DNA from: Paracoccus yeei ATCC BAA-599
GTDB taxonomy: Bacteria > Pseudomonadota > Alphaproteobacteria > Rhodobacterales > Rhodobacteraceae
Reading direction: 5' to 3'
Assembly (NCBI RefSeq): GCF_000622145.1
Contig: NZ_KK211402.1
Coordinates: 23,059-87,058, forward strand
DNA: 64,000 nucleotides
Shown here: in pieces, positions 41,646 through 51,306 of the stretch
Numbering within the stretch: the stretch's first letter is position 1
Layout: each line of letters begins with the position of its first letter
Position numbers and translations under genes: made by a program
Notes under the pieces: model-generated
Database searches by the model: none
Told to the model about the DNA's origin: nothing
What the model saw: the letters and a program-made list of their open reading frames with translations, nothing else

Positions 41646-44600
41646 ATGAAGCTTATCAGTAACAGCGGGAGAGAACGTGCGCTCGATGAGCTGAAGTCGT
41701 GGCCGACCGAAGGCTCGACCATTGATGTCATGTCGCCTTCCTTCTCTGTGCACGCATTTGACGCGGTGGCTGATCAGCTCGAGCGGGCAGGAAAATGCCG
41801 AATGATACTCGGACATAGTGATGTTGTAGCTGACGGGCTCTTTGGCGGTGCAGAGGAAACAGCCCTCCGTGCAAGGCTAAAGGGTCGTTGGCTCGCCGGG
41901 CGGGCCTCGAACTGGTTGAAGAAGGCAGTTGAGGTTAGACACACGAAGGCCGTGCCACCTCAGTCTTTGATTGTCGGTGGGCCGTCCTTAGGGCGAAAAG
42001 CACTGCTGGGATCCTGCTCCTTCTCGACCGAAGGTTTGGGAATCACTCCCGGCGCTGAGTTTGGCATCGTCCAAGTCGCTGAGAACGTGCACGAAGCTGA
42101 GACCTTCGGGGCATGGTTTGAAACGCACTGGAATGGTCTTGGTGCAGGTTCCCATCCGGGCGGGCAGCTGGTTGAACTTTTGGATGAGGCCGCGTCACAG
42201 CGCCCGCCTTCACTGCTCTATTTTCAGGTTCTCTATCAGCTCTTCAAAGACCTTGGCGACGAACTGGATGAGGAGCGGATTATCAAATCTGCCACTGGCA
42301 TCCGAAATGCTGTTGTCTGGAACAAGCTTTTCCGTTTCCAGCGCGACGGCGTCGTCGGTGCAATCGACAAGCTAGAGCGGATCGGTGGGTGCATCATTGC
42401 CGATAGTGTCGGCCTTGGCAAAACCTTCGAAGCACTTGCTGTCATCAAATATTACGAGTTGCGGAATGATCGCGTGCTTGTGCTCTGCCCCAAGCGGCTG
42501 CGGGACAACTGGACTCTCTACAAGGCCAACGACCGACGCAACATCCTTGCCGCTGACAGGTTCAACTACGATGTGCTGAATCACACCGACTTGTCGCGCG
42601 ATGGTGGATCCTCGGGCGATATCGATCTGTCGCATGTGAACTGGGGCAACTATGACCTGGTCGTCATCGACGAGTCACACAACTTCCGCAACAAGGCGAC
42701 GCACAAGGACCGTGACACCCGCTACGACCACCTGATGAAGCGGGTGATCAAGTCGGGCGTAAAAACCAAAGTGCTGATGCTGTCTGCCACCCCGGTGAAC
42801 AACCGCCTCGCAGATCTGAAAAACCAGATCGCCTTCATGACCGAGGGCGATGATCTTGCTTTGAGCAAGCACGGTATTGCCAGCATCGAGGCCACCATCC
42901 GGAAGGCGCAGGCGCAGTTCAACAAGTGGCTGGACCTTGCAGATGCTGACCGTCGTCCGTCACGTCTGATGGACATGCTGGGCTTCGACTATTTCAAGCT
43001 CCTCGACCTGCTGACCATTGCCCGGTCGCGCAAGCATGTTCAGCGCTACTATGGGACGGCCGAAACGGGGCAATTTCCAGAGCGTCTTCGGCCATCGAAC
43101 ATCAAGGCCGATGTAGATCTGTTGGGTGAGTTCCGCCCGATCCGGGAGATCAACAACGAGATCAGGCGGCTGAACCTTGGGTCATACACGCCGCTCCGTT
43201 ATGTCCTGCCGAACAAGCAGGCGGCCTATGATGAAAAGTACAGCACCAAGATCAGGGGCGGAGAGAGCTTCTTCCGCCAGGTCGACCGGGAAGAAAGCCT
43301 CATTCACCTTCTCCGCGTGAACATACTGAAGCGCATGGAAAGCTCGGTGGCGTCGTTCGCACTGACCATCAAACGCCAACTGACCGATGTCGAGGCGCTG
43401 CTGGCCAACATTGATGCCCACGACGAAAGTGTCAGCGAGATCAGTATCGATGACCTCGATGTGGATGATCCCGCGTTTGAGTCTCTTCTTGTGGGCAGAA
43501 AGGTCAAAGTCCTGCTGCAAGACGTTGATCGTGTTCGCTGGCGGCAAGACCTCGTCGAAGATCGCAATCGGCTGGCCACGCTGTTGTCTGCGGCGCGGGC
43601 CGTCACGGCCGACCGCGATGCCAAGCTGGAGGCATTGAAGCAGGTCATTGCGCGCAAGATTGAAACGCCGATCAACGCGGACAACAGAAAGGTGCTTCTG
43701 TTCACCGCCTTTGCCGATACCGCAGAGTATCTTTACCGCGAGCTTGCGCCTTGGGCTAAGACCGCGCTGGGCATCAACACCGCTGTCGTCAGCGGAACTG
43801 GGGCGAACAAGACCACGGTGCGCAACCTGCGGTCAGATATGGGCACTATCCTCAGCGCGTTTTCGCCCCGGTCGAAGGAGCGCCCCGTCGAGCTTTCGGA
43901 AGAGGGGGAGATCGACTTCCTGATCGCGACCGACTGCATTTCCGAAGGCCAGAACCTGCAGGACTGCGACTTTCTGATCAACTACGACATCCACTGGAAT
44001 CCGGTGCGCATCATCCAGAGGTTCGGCCGGATCGACCGGATTGGATCGACCAACACCCAAATCCAGCTGGTCAACTTCTGGCCCAATATGGAGCTGGATG
44101 AATACCTTGATCTTGAGTCCCGTGTCAGCGGTCGCATGGTCCTGCTCGACGTTTCGGCCACCGGCGAGGAAAACGTGATCGAGTTCCAGGCTGGCAATCA
44201 GATGAACGACCTCGAATATCGCCGTGCGCAGTTGCAGCAGCTGCAAGACACGGTGATTGACCTGGAAGACCTATCCAGTGGCGTGTCCATCGCCGATTTG
44301 ACGCTGAACGACTTCCGCATCGATCTGTCGGGATACTTGCGCGACAACAAAGATCGGCTCGATGCTTTGCCATTCGGCACCTACGCCGTCACCTCGACCG
44401 CGCCCGACACTGGAGCGGGGCCAGAGGCCTCCATCCGGCCCGGCGCGATTTTCTGTCTGCGGGCTGTCGGTGAAGGTGCCGATAAAGCGGCCGAAGCGGG
44501 CTATCCGCTCAGCCCGCATTTCGTCGTTCATGTCAGCGACGACGAAGAAGTGCTGCTACCCTATACGCAGGCAAAGCAGGTACTAGACCGGCTGAAGAAG

Positions 44601-44864
44601 CTCTGTATCGGGCGCGACCTGCCGGATGCAGAGGCGTGCCAGCGCTTTGACAAGATCACGCGGATGGGTCGCGACATGGAGCCTTACCAGAAACTCCTCG
44701 CGCGTGCCGTCTCTTCTATTGTTGGCAAAAGCCAAGAGCGCGCCGTCGCCAGTTTGTTCTCACCGGGCGGCACCCATGCGATGAAGGGCGAGTTTGCCGG
44801 GATCAATGATTTTGAGGTTGTGGCCTTCGTCGTGATCTTGCCTGACGGCGAGACGCCTGCGTGA
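41646..44864 (+). CDS. SNF2-type helicase with PLD-like N-terminal region
   Basis: The 1072-residue protein starts with a ~190-residue region resembling phospholipase-D-like domains found on defence helicases, but without an intact HxK..D motif. A SNF2-type helicase core follows: DSVGLGKT (Walker A, about residue 255), LVLCPKRLRDNW, DESH (about 341), LSATPVNN (about 378) and, in the second lobe, DCISEGQNLQDCDFLINYD and QRFGRIDRIGS (about 791-801). The C-terminal ~200 residues are of unknown function. It should translocate on double-stranded DNA. It is the first gene of a five-gene operon and its stop overlaps the GTG start of the DUF4391 gene. Confidence 0.87.
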   Translation: MKLISNSGRERALDELKSWPTEGSTIDVMSPSFSVHAFDAVADQLERAGKCRMILGHSDVVADGLFGGAEETALRARLKGRWLAGRASNWLKKAVEVRHTKAVPPQSLIVGGPSLGRKALLGSCSFSTEGLGITPGAEFGIVQVAENVHEAETFGAWFETHWNGLGAGSHPGGQLVELLDEAASQRPPSLLYFQVLYQLFKDLGDELDEERIIKSATGIRNAVVWNKLFRFQRDGVVGAIDKLERIGGCIIADSVGLGKTFEALAVIKYYELRNDRVLVLCPKRLRDNWTLYKANDRRNILAADRFNYDVLNHTDLSRDGGSSGDIDLSHVNWGNYDLVVIDESHNFRNKATHKDRDTRYDHLMKRVIKSGVKTKVLMLSATPVNNRLADLKNQIAFMTEGDDLALSKHGIASIEATIRKAQAQFNKWLDLADADRRPSRLMDMLGFDYFKLLDLLTIARSRKHVQRYYGTAETGQFPERLRPSNIKADVDLLGEFRPIREINNEIRRLNLGSYTPLRYVLPNKQAAYDEKYSTKIRGGESFFRQVDREESLIHLLRVNILKRMESSVASFALTIKRQLTDVEALLANIDAHDESVSEISIDDLDVDDPAFESLLVGRKVKVLLQDVDRVRWRQDLVEDRNRLATLLSAARAVTADRDAKLEALKQVIARKIETPINADNRKVLLFTAFADTAEYLYRELAPWAKTALGINTAVVSGTGANKTTVRNLRSDMGTILSAFSPRSKERPVELSEEGEIDFLIATDCISEGQNLQDCDFLINYDIHWNPVRIIQRFGRIDRIGSTNTQIQLVNFWPNMELDEYLDLESRVSGRMVLLDVSATGEENVIEFQAGNQMNDLEYRRAQLQQLQDTVIDLEDLSSGVSIADLTLNDFRIDLSGYLRDNKDRLDALPFGTYAVTSTAPDTGAGPEASIRPGAIFCLRAVGEGADKAAEAGYPLSPHFVVHVSDDEEVLLPYTQAKQVLDRLKKLCIGRDLPDAEACQRFDKITRMGRDMEPYQKLLARAVSSIVGKSQERAVASLFSPGGTHAMKGEFAGINDFEVVAFVVILPDGETPA

Positions 44865-45622
44865 CGGTGCCGGCCAGCATATCGAACGTGGTCGAAGCAT
44901 TCGGCCTGCCGCCCAGCGCACGGGTTGATATGCGCGTGCCAAAGAAGATGCTGGCAGAACAGGGCGCGCCCACGGCAGCCGATAAGCGGATCATTCTGGA
45001 CGGGATCGACGAATTGCAATGGTTCGCGGCCTGCAAGCCCACGACCATCGGCGTGCCCAGCTTCAAGGATGAAGCCCGCGAATACCTGGAGATTGCGGCA
45101 GTCGGCTGCGCCTTCCGGCCCGAGGCCAAGACGACCCGGCTGATCGAACTGATCCACCGCGCCATCCCCTATCCTGTGCTGCTTATCACTACGGATGCCG
45201 AAGGCGCGGCCTTGTCGCTTGCCCACAAACGCCCGGCAGAGCGCGAGGCGGGGCGGATCGTCATCGACCGGGTTGTCAGCACCGGGCCGATTGGCTTCAC
45301 CGAAGTGGATCAGGCCTTTCTGGCAAGCCTTGCGTTGGTGCGCCAACCCCGGCACAACTTGAATACGCTTTACGATGGCTGGCTTGCGCGAGTCGAAGCG
45401 TTGCAGGCTGCAAAGGTGTCGGGCGTTTATTTGGCGACCGATGACAACGATTCAGTCCAGCGACGGCGCGAGGCGTTGGAAAACCATACCCGGCTGCTGC
45501 GCGAGATTGCCTTGTTGCGCGCCAAAGCCGGGCGCGAAAAACAGATGAAGGGGCGTGTTGATCTGAATTTGCAGATCCAGCGCCTGCAGGCCGCACTTGC
45601 GGACCTGAAGACAGACCTTTGA
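44861..45622 (+). CDS. DUF4391 protein
   Basis: The 253-residue protein starts with a GTG overlapping the helicase stop (GTGA). The segments ARVDMRVPKKMLAEQG, ADKRIILDGIDELQWFAACKP, PVLLITTDAEGAALSLAHKR and a C-terminal charged coiled-coil-like helix (RLLREIALLRAKAGREKQ) match DUF4391. That family is known to me as a companion of restriction-modification and helicase genes but has no assigned activity. It may bridge the helicase and the methyltransferase. A GAACAGGAAG sequence near its end serves as ribosome-binding region of the next gene. Confidence 0.8.
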   Translation: MTVPASISNVVEAFGLPPSARVDMRVPKKMLAEQGAPTAADKRIILDGIDELQWFAACKPTTIGVPSFKDEAREYLEIAAVGCAFRPEAKTTRLIELIHRAIPYPVLLITTDAEGAALSLAHKRPAEREAGRIVIDRVVSTGPIGFTEVDQAFLASLALVRQPRHNLNTLYDGWLARVEALQAAKVSGVYLATDDNDSVQRRREALENHTRLLREIALLRAKAGREKQMKGRVDLNLQIQRLQAALADLKTDL

Positions 45623-45637
45623 GAACAGGAAGACCCG

Positions 45638-47656
45638 ATGCCCGAGATTGAAAAACTGACGCAGAACGACCCCGAAACCCAAAGCGCCGATATCGTGGCG
45701 GGCAACGTGGCGGCGCTACAGGCGCTGTTCCCCGAGGCGTTCAGCGAAGGCCGGATCGATTTCGAGGTGCTGAAACAGGTGCTTGGCGGCGCTGTGGATG
45801 ACCGGGAAGAAAAATACGGACTGAACTGGCACGGCAAGCGGCGGGCGCGGCAGATCGCGCTGACGCCCTCAACCGGAACGCTATTGCCTTGCCCGCAGGA
45901 CAGCGTGGAGTGGGACACCACGCAGAACCTGATGATCGAGGGTGACAACCTGGAAGTGCTGAAGCTTTTGCAGAAAAGCTATGGAGGCCAAGTAAAGCTC
46001 ATCTATATCGATCCTCCCTATAACACGGGCAAGGACTTTGTTTATCCAGACGACTTTAAAGATAGCATCTCAAACTATCTCCAAATTACTGGCCAAGCAG
46101 ACCTCGAAGGAAAGCGAGTTACATCAAATACAGAAAGCTCTGGCAGATTTCACACTGACTGGTTGAACATGATTTATCCAAGGTTGAAGCTTGCGCGCAG
46201 CCTATTAAGGGAAGACGGCGTAATACTCCTGAGCATCGATGATGTCGAACTTCCGAATGTTAGGCGCATCATGGACGAAATTTTCGGCGAGGAAAACTTC
46301 ATTGCAACCCTAGTATTTGACCGAAATCGAAAGAATGATGCAAAGTACTTTTCTGTTGGCCACGAGTACATGGTCGCGTATTTTAAGAATGAGCAAAAGC
46401 TTTCGGATCAAAAGATCATCTTTCGAGGTGATAAAGAAGGTGTCGACGAACTGAAGATTGAGTTCGAAAGATTGCGAAAAATTCATGCAGATGATTGGGA
46501 TGAAGTCAGAAATGGTATCTTGGAGTGGTATTCCAAGATCGATGATGACGATCCGAAGCAGCCACTGACACGTTTCCGCAAGGTGGATCAGAGAGGGCCA
46601 TACCGCGACGATGGGAACATTAATTGGCCAGGCGGTGATGGACCTAGATATGAAGTGCTGCATCCAGTTACCAACCTTCCGTGTAAGCTTCCAATAAGCG
46701 GTTGGCGCTATCCCACTTCTGTTAGATTTTGGGAAGAAGTGGATCGTGGAAGAGTTGTTTTCGGACCGGATGAGACCACCGTTCCTCGTGTAAGAACGAA
46801 CATCTTTGAAAATTCTGATCAGGTCATGATAAGTGTTCACTACAGCTACGCGCAAACGGCAGCAAACCAGTTCAATTCTCTATTCGACGGGCATCGGGTC
46901 TTTGATAACCCTAAGCCAGTTTCTGATTTGTCTCGACTCGTATCCTATTTGTGTGATCCGGATGATCTGGTTATGGATTTCTTCGCGGGCAGTGGGACTA
47001 TGGGGCACGCTGTTATGGCGGAAAATGCAGCGAGAAATGCGCAACGAAAGTATATCCTCGTGCAGCTTCCGGAGCCGCTTAGTGCGGAAAATTCTGACCA
47101 AAAAATCGCTGCTGACTTCTGTGCTGAGCTTAAAAAGCCTTCAAACATCGCAGAAATCACTAAAGAGAGACTGCGCCGCGCCGGGAAAAAGATCCGCGAG
47201 GATAACCCGATGTTTTCTGGAGATACTGGCTTCCGCGTCTATAAACTCGCGTCATCGAATATCCGCGCATGGGAGCCCGTCGCCGCAGATCTCGAGAACA
47301 CCCTTTTGGCCCATGCCGAACACCTCGTCCAAGGCCGAACCGAGGCCGATATCCTCACCGAACTGCTGCTGAAGCTCGGCCTCGACCTCTGCGTGCCGAT
47401 TGAGCAACAGCAGATCGCAGGCAAGGCGGTGCACTCCATCGGCGCAGGTGCGCTGATCGCCTGCCTGTCTGACGGCATCACCCGCGACGTGGCCGAGGAA
47501 CTGGGCATCGGCATCGCCGCCTGGCGCAAAGCATTGAACCCCGCCGTGGACACCCGCGTGGTGTTCAAGGACTCCGGTTTCGCCGACAACGACGCCAAAC
47601 TGAACATGGCCGCCATCCTGACCCAAGCGGGCATCACCGACATGCGGAGCCTGTAA
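45638..47656 (+). CDS. mod: Type III restriction system DNA methyltransferase (Mod)
   Basis: The 672-residue protein is a beta-class adenine methyltransferase: DPPYNTG (motif IV) at residues 125-131 and FAGSGTMGHAV (motif I) at 449-459, the order typical of Mod subunits. Between them lies a long segment that should hold the target-recognition domain. From about 46,020 to 47,250 the base composition drops sharply and AT-ending codons appear, unlike both flanks. This suggests that the recognition domain was exchanged by recombination. It should methylate one strand of an asymmetric site and guide the Res subunit. The TAATG at its end couples it to the next gene. Confidence 0.9.
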   Translation: MPEIEKLTQNDPETQSADIVAGNVAALQALFPEAFSEGRIDFEVLKQVLGGAVDDREEKYGLNWHGKRRARQIALTPSTGTLLPCPQDSVEWDTTQNLMIEGDNLEVLKLLQKSYGGQVKLIYIDPPYNTGKDFVYPDDFKDSISNYLQITGQADLEGKRVTSNTESSGRFHTDWLNMIYPRLKLARSLLREDGVILLSIDDVELPNVRRIMDEIFGEENFIATLVFDRNRKNDAKYFSVGHEYMVAYFKNEQKLSDQKIIFRGDKEGVDELKIEFERLRKIHADDWDEVRNGILEWYSKIDDDDPKQPLTRFRKVDQRGPYRDDGNINWPGGDGPRYEVLHPVTNLPCKLPISGWRYPTSVRFWEEVDRGRVVFGPDETTVPRVRTNIFENSDQVMISVHYSYAQTAANQFNSLFDGHRVFDNPKPVSDLSRLVSYLCDPDDLVMDFFAGSGTMGHAVMAENAARNAQRKYILVQLPEPLSAENSDQKIAADFCAELKKPSNIAEITKERLRRAGKKIREDNPMFSGDTGFRVYKLASSNIRAWEPVAADLENTLLAHAEHLVQGRTEADILTELLLKLGLDLCVPIEQQQIAGKAVHSIGAGALIACLSDGITRDVAEELGIGIAAWRKALNPAVDTRVVFKDSGFADNDAKLNMAAILTQAGITDMRSL

Positions 47657-48171
47657 TGCCCAGCGCTCCCATCATCACCTTCGCTTACGGCTCAAACATG
47701 CCCACCGCCCGCATTCGCGCGCGCTGCCCTTCTGCCGTTGCCATGGGCGTTGCGGAGCTGCGCGGCTACGAGCTTCGCTGGCACAAAATCAGCAACGACG
47801 GATCAGGCAAAGCTGACATTGTCATAAGCGAAGCCGCCGGAGCGTCCGTGTTCGGCGTGCTTTACGAGATTTCAGCTGACGACAAAGCGGCCCTAGATAG
47901 CGCAGAAGGGCTTGGCCAAGGCTATGACGAGGTCGAGGTCGTCGTTTATCACAAGGGCGTTGCGACCACCGTTACCGCCTACAAGGCAACCAAGACGAAC
48001 CCAAACCTGAAGCCTTATACTTGGTACAAGGCGCTGGCCGCGTTTGGTGCCAGAGAACATGAGCTGCCCGATCCCTATATCGCCCATATTGAGGCCGTTC
48101 CGGCGGTCGAGGATCCGAAAGAGGATAGGCATAAGAACAACATGCTCCTGATCACCGGGGGACGAACATGA
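47656..48171 (+). CDS. Gamma-glutamylcyclotransferase-fold protein inside the restriction operon
   Basis: The 171-residue protein begins with FAYGSNM, the defining substrate-binding loop of the gamma-glutamylcyclotransferase (AIG2-like) fold. It continues with ELRGYELRWHKIS and FGVLYEISADDKAALDSAEGLGQGYD. In the family this loop binds the gamma-glutamyl group, and the acidic residue in the LDSAEG region is the usual catalytic acid. It overlaps the stop of mod (TAATG) and the start of res (ATGA), so it is translated as part of the system. Its role in a restriction operon is unknown to me. Confidence 0.85.
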   Translation: MPSAPIITFAYGSNMPTARIRARCPSAVAMGVAELRGYELRWHKISNDGSGKADIVISEAAGASVFGVLYEISADDKAALDSAEGLGQGYDEVEVVVYHKGVATTVTAYKATKTNPNLKPYTWYKALAAFGAREHELPDPYIAHIEAVPAVEDPKEDRHKNNMLLITGGRT

Positions 48172-51155
48172 AACTCCATTTTGAATCCGACCTCGACTAT
48201 CAGCACGCTGCTATCGAAGCGGTCTGCGACCTGTTCCGCGGCCAGGAAACCAACCGCACCGAATTCACCGTGACCCGCGCTGCGGGTGGTGATGTGCAGG
48301 GCGAACTGGGTTTGGTGGAAAGTGAGCTTGGCATCGGGAACCGCCTGACCCTGCTGGATGACGAGATCATCGGCAACCTGAAGGAAATCCAGCTGCGCAA
48401 TGGCCTGCCGCCCTCGGCCGGTCTGAGTTCGGGCGATTTCACGGTGGAGATGGAGACGGGCACGGGCAAGACCTATGTCTACCTGCGCACGGTGTTCGAA
48501 CTGAACAAGCGCTATGGCTTCACCAAGTTCGTGATCGTGGTGCCGTCGGTGGCCATCAAAGAGGGCGTGTACAAAACGCTGCAGATCACCGAGGCGCACT
48601 TCAAGAGCCTCTATTCCGGCCAGCCCTACGATTACTTCCTGTATGACTCGGCCAAGCTGGGGCAGGTCCGGAATTTCGCGACCAGCCCGACGATCCAGAT
48701 CATGGTGGTGACGGTCGGCGCTATCAACAAGAAGGACGTGAACAACCTTTACAAGGACAGCGAAAAGACCGGCGGCGAGCGGCCCATTGACCTGATCCGT
48801 GCGACGCACCCGGTGATCATCGTGGACGAACCGCAAAGCGTCGATGGCGGTTTGGAAGGGCGCGGCAAGCAAGCGTTAGATGAAATGCACCCCCTGTGCA
48901 CGCTGCGCTATTCCGCCACCCATGCGAACAAGCATCATATGGTCTACCGGCTGGACGCGGTGGACGCCTATGAACGCAAGTTGGTGAAGCAGATCGAGGT
49001 CGCTTCGCTGGAAGTCGAAGGCGGGCACAACAAGGCCTATGTACGGTTCATCTCTGCCAGCAACAGCCGAAGCGCCGTGACGGCAAAGGTCGAGCTGGAC
49101 AGGGCCGAGGGCAAGGCCGTGCGCCGCAAAGAGGTGACAGTCCAGGACGGCGACGATCTGGAAGAGGTAACCGGGCGCGCGATCTACAAGGATTGCAGGA
49201 TCGGCGAGATCCGGGTGAGTGGCGCAAATTCCCTGCTGGAGGTGAAAACTCCGGGGGCGGAGGAATTTCTAGGCGTCGGTCAGGCGGTGGGTGATGTGGA
49301 CCCAGGCGCAGTCAAGCGGCTGATGATCCGTCGCACGATCCATGAGCATCTTGAAAAGGAAAAACGCCTGGCCCCGCTCGGTGTCAAAGTTCTGAGCCTG
49401 TTCTTCATCGACGCGGTCGATCACTACCGGTCCTACGATGAGGCCGGGAACCCGGTGAAGGGCAAATACGCCCTGATGTTCGAAGAGGAATATCGCCGCG
49501 CCTCGAAGTTGCCGGATTTTGTCAGCCTGTTCGCAGAGGTCGACATGACTTCAGAAGCGCAGGATGTGCATGATGGATACTTCTCGATCGACAAGAACAA
49601 GCGATGGACCGACACGGCCGAAAACAACCAGGTCAACCGCGACAGTGCCGAACGCGCCTATAACCTGATCATGAAGGACAAAGAGAAGCTTCTGGGCTTC
49701 GGCACCAAGCTGAAGTTCATCTTCTCGCACTCGGCACTGAAGGAGGGCTGGGACAACCCCAACGTTTTTCAGATATGTGCCTTGCGTGAAATGGGGACCG
49801 AACGGGAACGGCGACAGACCATAGGGCGTGGCTTGCGCCTTTGTGTTAACCAGCAAGGCGAACGGCTGCGTGGCTTTGAAATCAACACGCTGACCGTCAT
49901 CGCGACCGAAAGCTACGAGGAGTTTGCCGAGAACCTTCAAAGGGAAATCGAGAAGGATACCGGCATCAAGTTCGGCATCGTCGAGAAGCACCAGTTTGCG
50001 GCCATTCCGGTAACGAAGGCTGATGGATCGACTGGCATGCTGGGCTTCGATGATTCCGCCGCCATTTTCGACCATCTAAAGGCTCAGGGGTATGTCGATG
50101 CAAAGGGCAAAGTGCAGGATACCCTTCGCAAGGCGCTGAAAGACGGAAAGCTTGACCTGCCAGAAGCCCTGCGGCCACATCTAGGCGCGGTGCGCGATCT
50201 GCTGAAGAAGGTAGCGGGCAAACTGGACATCAAGAATGCCGACGACCGGGTGGTAGTGAAAACGCGCCAAGCTGTTCTGGAAAGCCCGGAGTTTCAGGCG
50301 CTGTGGAACCGCATCAAGCACAAGACCACGTACCGCGTCCATTTCGACAATGACAAGCTGGTCGCCGACTGTGCCAAGGCAATCGGAGACGGGCCGCCAG
50401 TTTCCAAGGCTCGGGTGCGGATCAGAAAAGCTGACCTTTTGATCGGGCAGGGCGGCGTAGAGGCGAAAGAGCGCGACAAGAACAGCGGCACAATCGTGTC
50501 GATTGAGGAGGGCGACATCGCGTTGCCTGATGTCTTGACGGAGTTGCAGGATCGCACGCAGCTGACGCGGAAGAGCCTCGTCAACATCCTCACAGCAAGC
50601 GGGCGGTTGAACGACTTCAAGCGCAACCCTCAGGCGTTTATCGAGATCGCAGCCGAAACCATCAATCGGACCAAGCGTTTGGCGCTGGTGGACGGCATCA
50701 AGTACCAGAAGATCGGCGAAGGCGAATATTACGCCCAAGAGCTGTTCCAGCAGGAAGAGTTGATGGGATACCTGAAAAACATGCTTCAGAACGCAACGAA
50801 ATCAGTTTTCGAGCACGTGATCTACGATTCCGGTGGTGTCGAGCGAACCTTTGCAGAGCAGCTCGAGAAGAACGAGGCCGTGAAGATTTACGCCAAGTTG
50901 CCTGCGTGGTTCAAAGTTCCAACTCCATTGGGAACATACAACCCAGACTGGGCGGTTTTGGTTGAAGCGGCCGGCGAGGAACGGCTCTATTTTGTTGTAG
51001 AAACAAAAGGAAGCCTCTTTGCAGATGACTTGCGCGATGTGGAAGCTGGTAAGATTGCTTGTGGACAACAGCATTTCGTAGCCATCGGCCAAGGGCCCAA
51101 TCCTGCAAAGTATGTCAAGGCCACGAAGGTCGACGACCTCATGGCCCATACATGA
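48168..51155 (+). CDS. res: Type III restriction system helicase-nuclease (Res)
   Basis: The 995-residue protein has a superfamily 2 helicase core: METGTGKT (residues 95-102), VDEPQ (220-223, Walker B), LRYSATH and a second-lobe motif TIGRGLRL. A PD-(D/E)xK nuclease domain is at the C-terminus, with the likely metal ligands in NPDW (D927) and VVETKG (E945, K947). This is the layout of Res subunits of type III restriction enzymes, which cleave after ATP-driven communication between two unmethylated sites. All key motifs look intact. It is coupled to the cyclotransferase gene by a 4-bp overlap. Confidence 0.9.
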   Translation: MKLHFESDLDYQHAAIEAVCDLFRGQETNRTEFTVTRAAGGDVQGELGLVESELGIGNRLTLLDDEIIGNLKEIQLRNGLPPSAGLSSGDFTVEMETGTGKTYVYLRTVFELNKRYGFTKFVIVVPSVAIKEGVYKTLQITEAHFKSLYSGQPYDYFLYDSAKLGQVRNFATSPTIQIMVVTVGAINKKDVNNLYKDSEKTGGERPIDLIRATHPVIIVDEPQSVDGGLEGRGKQALDEMHPLCTLRYSATHANKHHMVYRLDAVDAYERKLVKQIEVASLEVEGGHNKAYVRFISASNSRSAVTAKVELDRAEGKAVRRKEVTVQDGDDLEEVTGRAIYKDCRIGEIRVSGANSLLEVKTPGAEEFLGVGQAVGDVDPGAVKRLMIRRTIHEHLEKEKRLAPLGVKVLSLFFIDAVDHYRSYDEAGNPVKGKYALMFEEEYRRASKLPDFVSLFAEVDMTSEAQDVHDGYFSIDKNKRWTDTAENNQVNRDSAERAYNLIMKDKEKLLGFGTKLKFIFSHSALKEGWDNPNVFQICALREMGTERERRQTIGRGLRLCVNQQGERLRGFEINTLTVIATESYEEFAENLQREIEKDTGIKFGIVEKHQFAAIPVTKADGSTGMLGFDDSAAIFDHLKAQGYVDAKGKVQDTLRKALKDGKLDLPEALRPHLGAVRDLLKKVAGKLDIKNADDRVVVKTRQAVLESPEFQALWNRIKHKTTYRVHFDNDKLVADCAKAIGDGPPVSKARVRIRKADLLIGQGGVEAKERDKNSGTIVSIEEGDIALPDVLTELQDRTQLTRKSLVNILTASGRLNDFKRNPQAFIEIAAETINRTKRLALVDGIKYQKIGEGEYYAQELFQQEELMGYLKNMLQNATKSVFEHVIYDSGGVERTFAEQLEKNEAVKIYAKLPAWFKVPTPLGTYNPDWAVLVEAAGEERLYFVVETKGSLFADDLRDVEAGKIACGQQHFVAIGQGPNPAKYVKATKVDDLMAHT

Positions 51156-51306
51156 AGGTCAGTGACCTCGCTCGACCAATCACCATGAATGTCAGTAGGA
51201 AGCCCATGTTGTTGCCCAGATCCACGGCGAGCCGATGGCGCTGGCACGTGACTCTGTGTCGTTCAGCGGGTAGGCACTTATCAAACAGTTAAATCGGGGC
51301 CATTTG

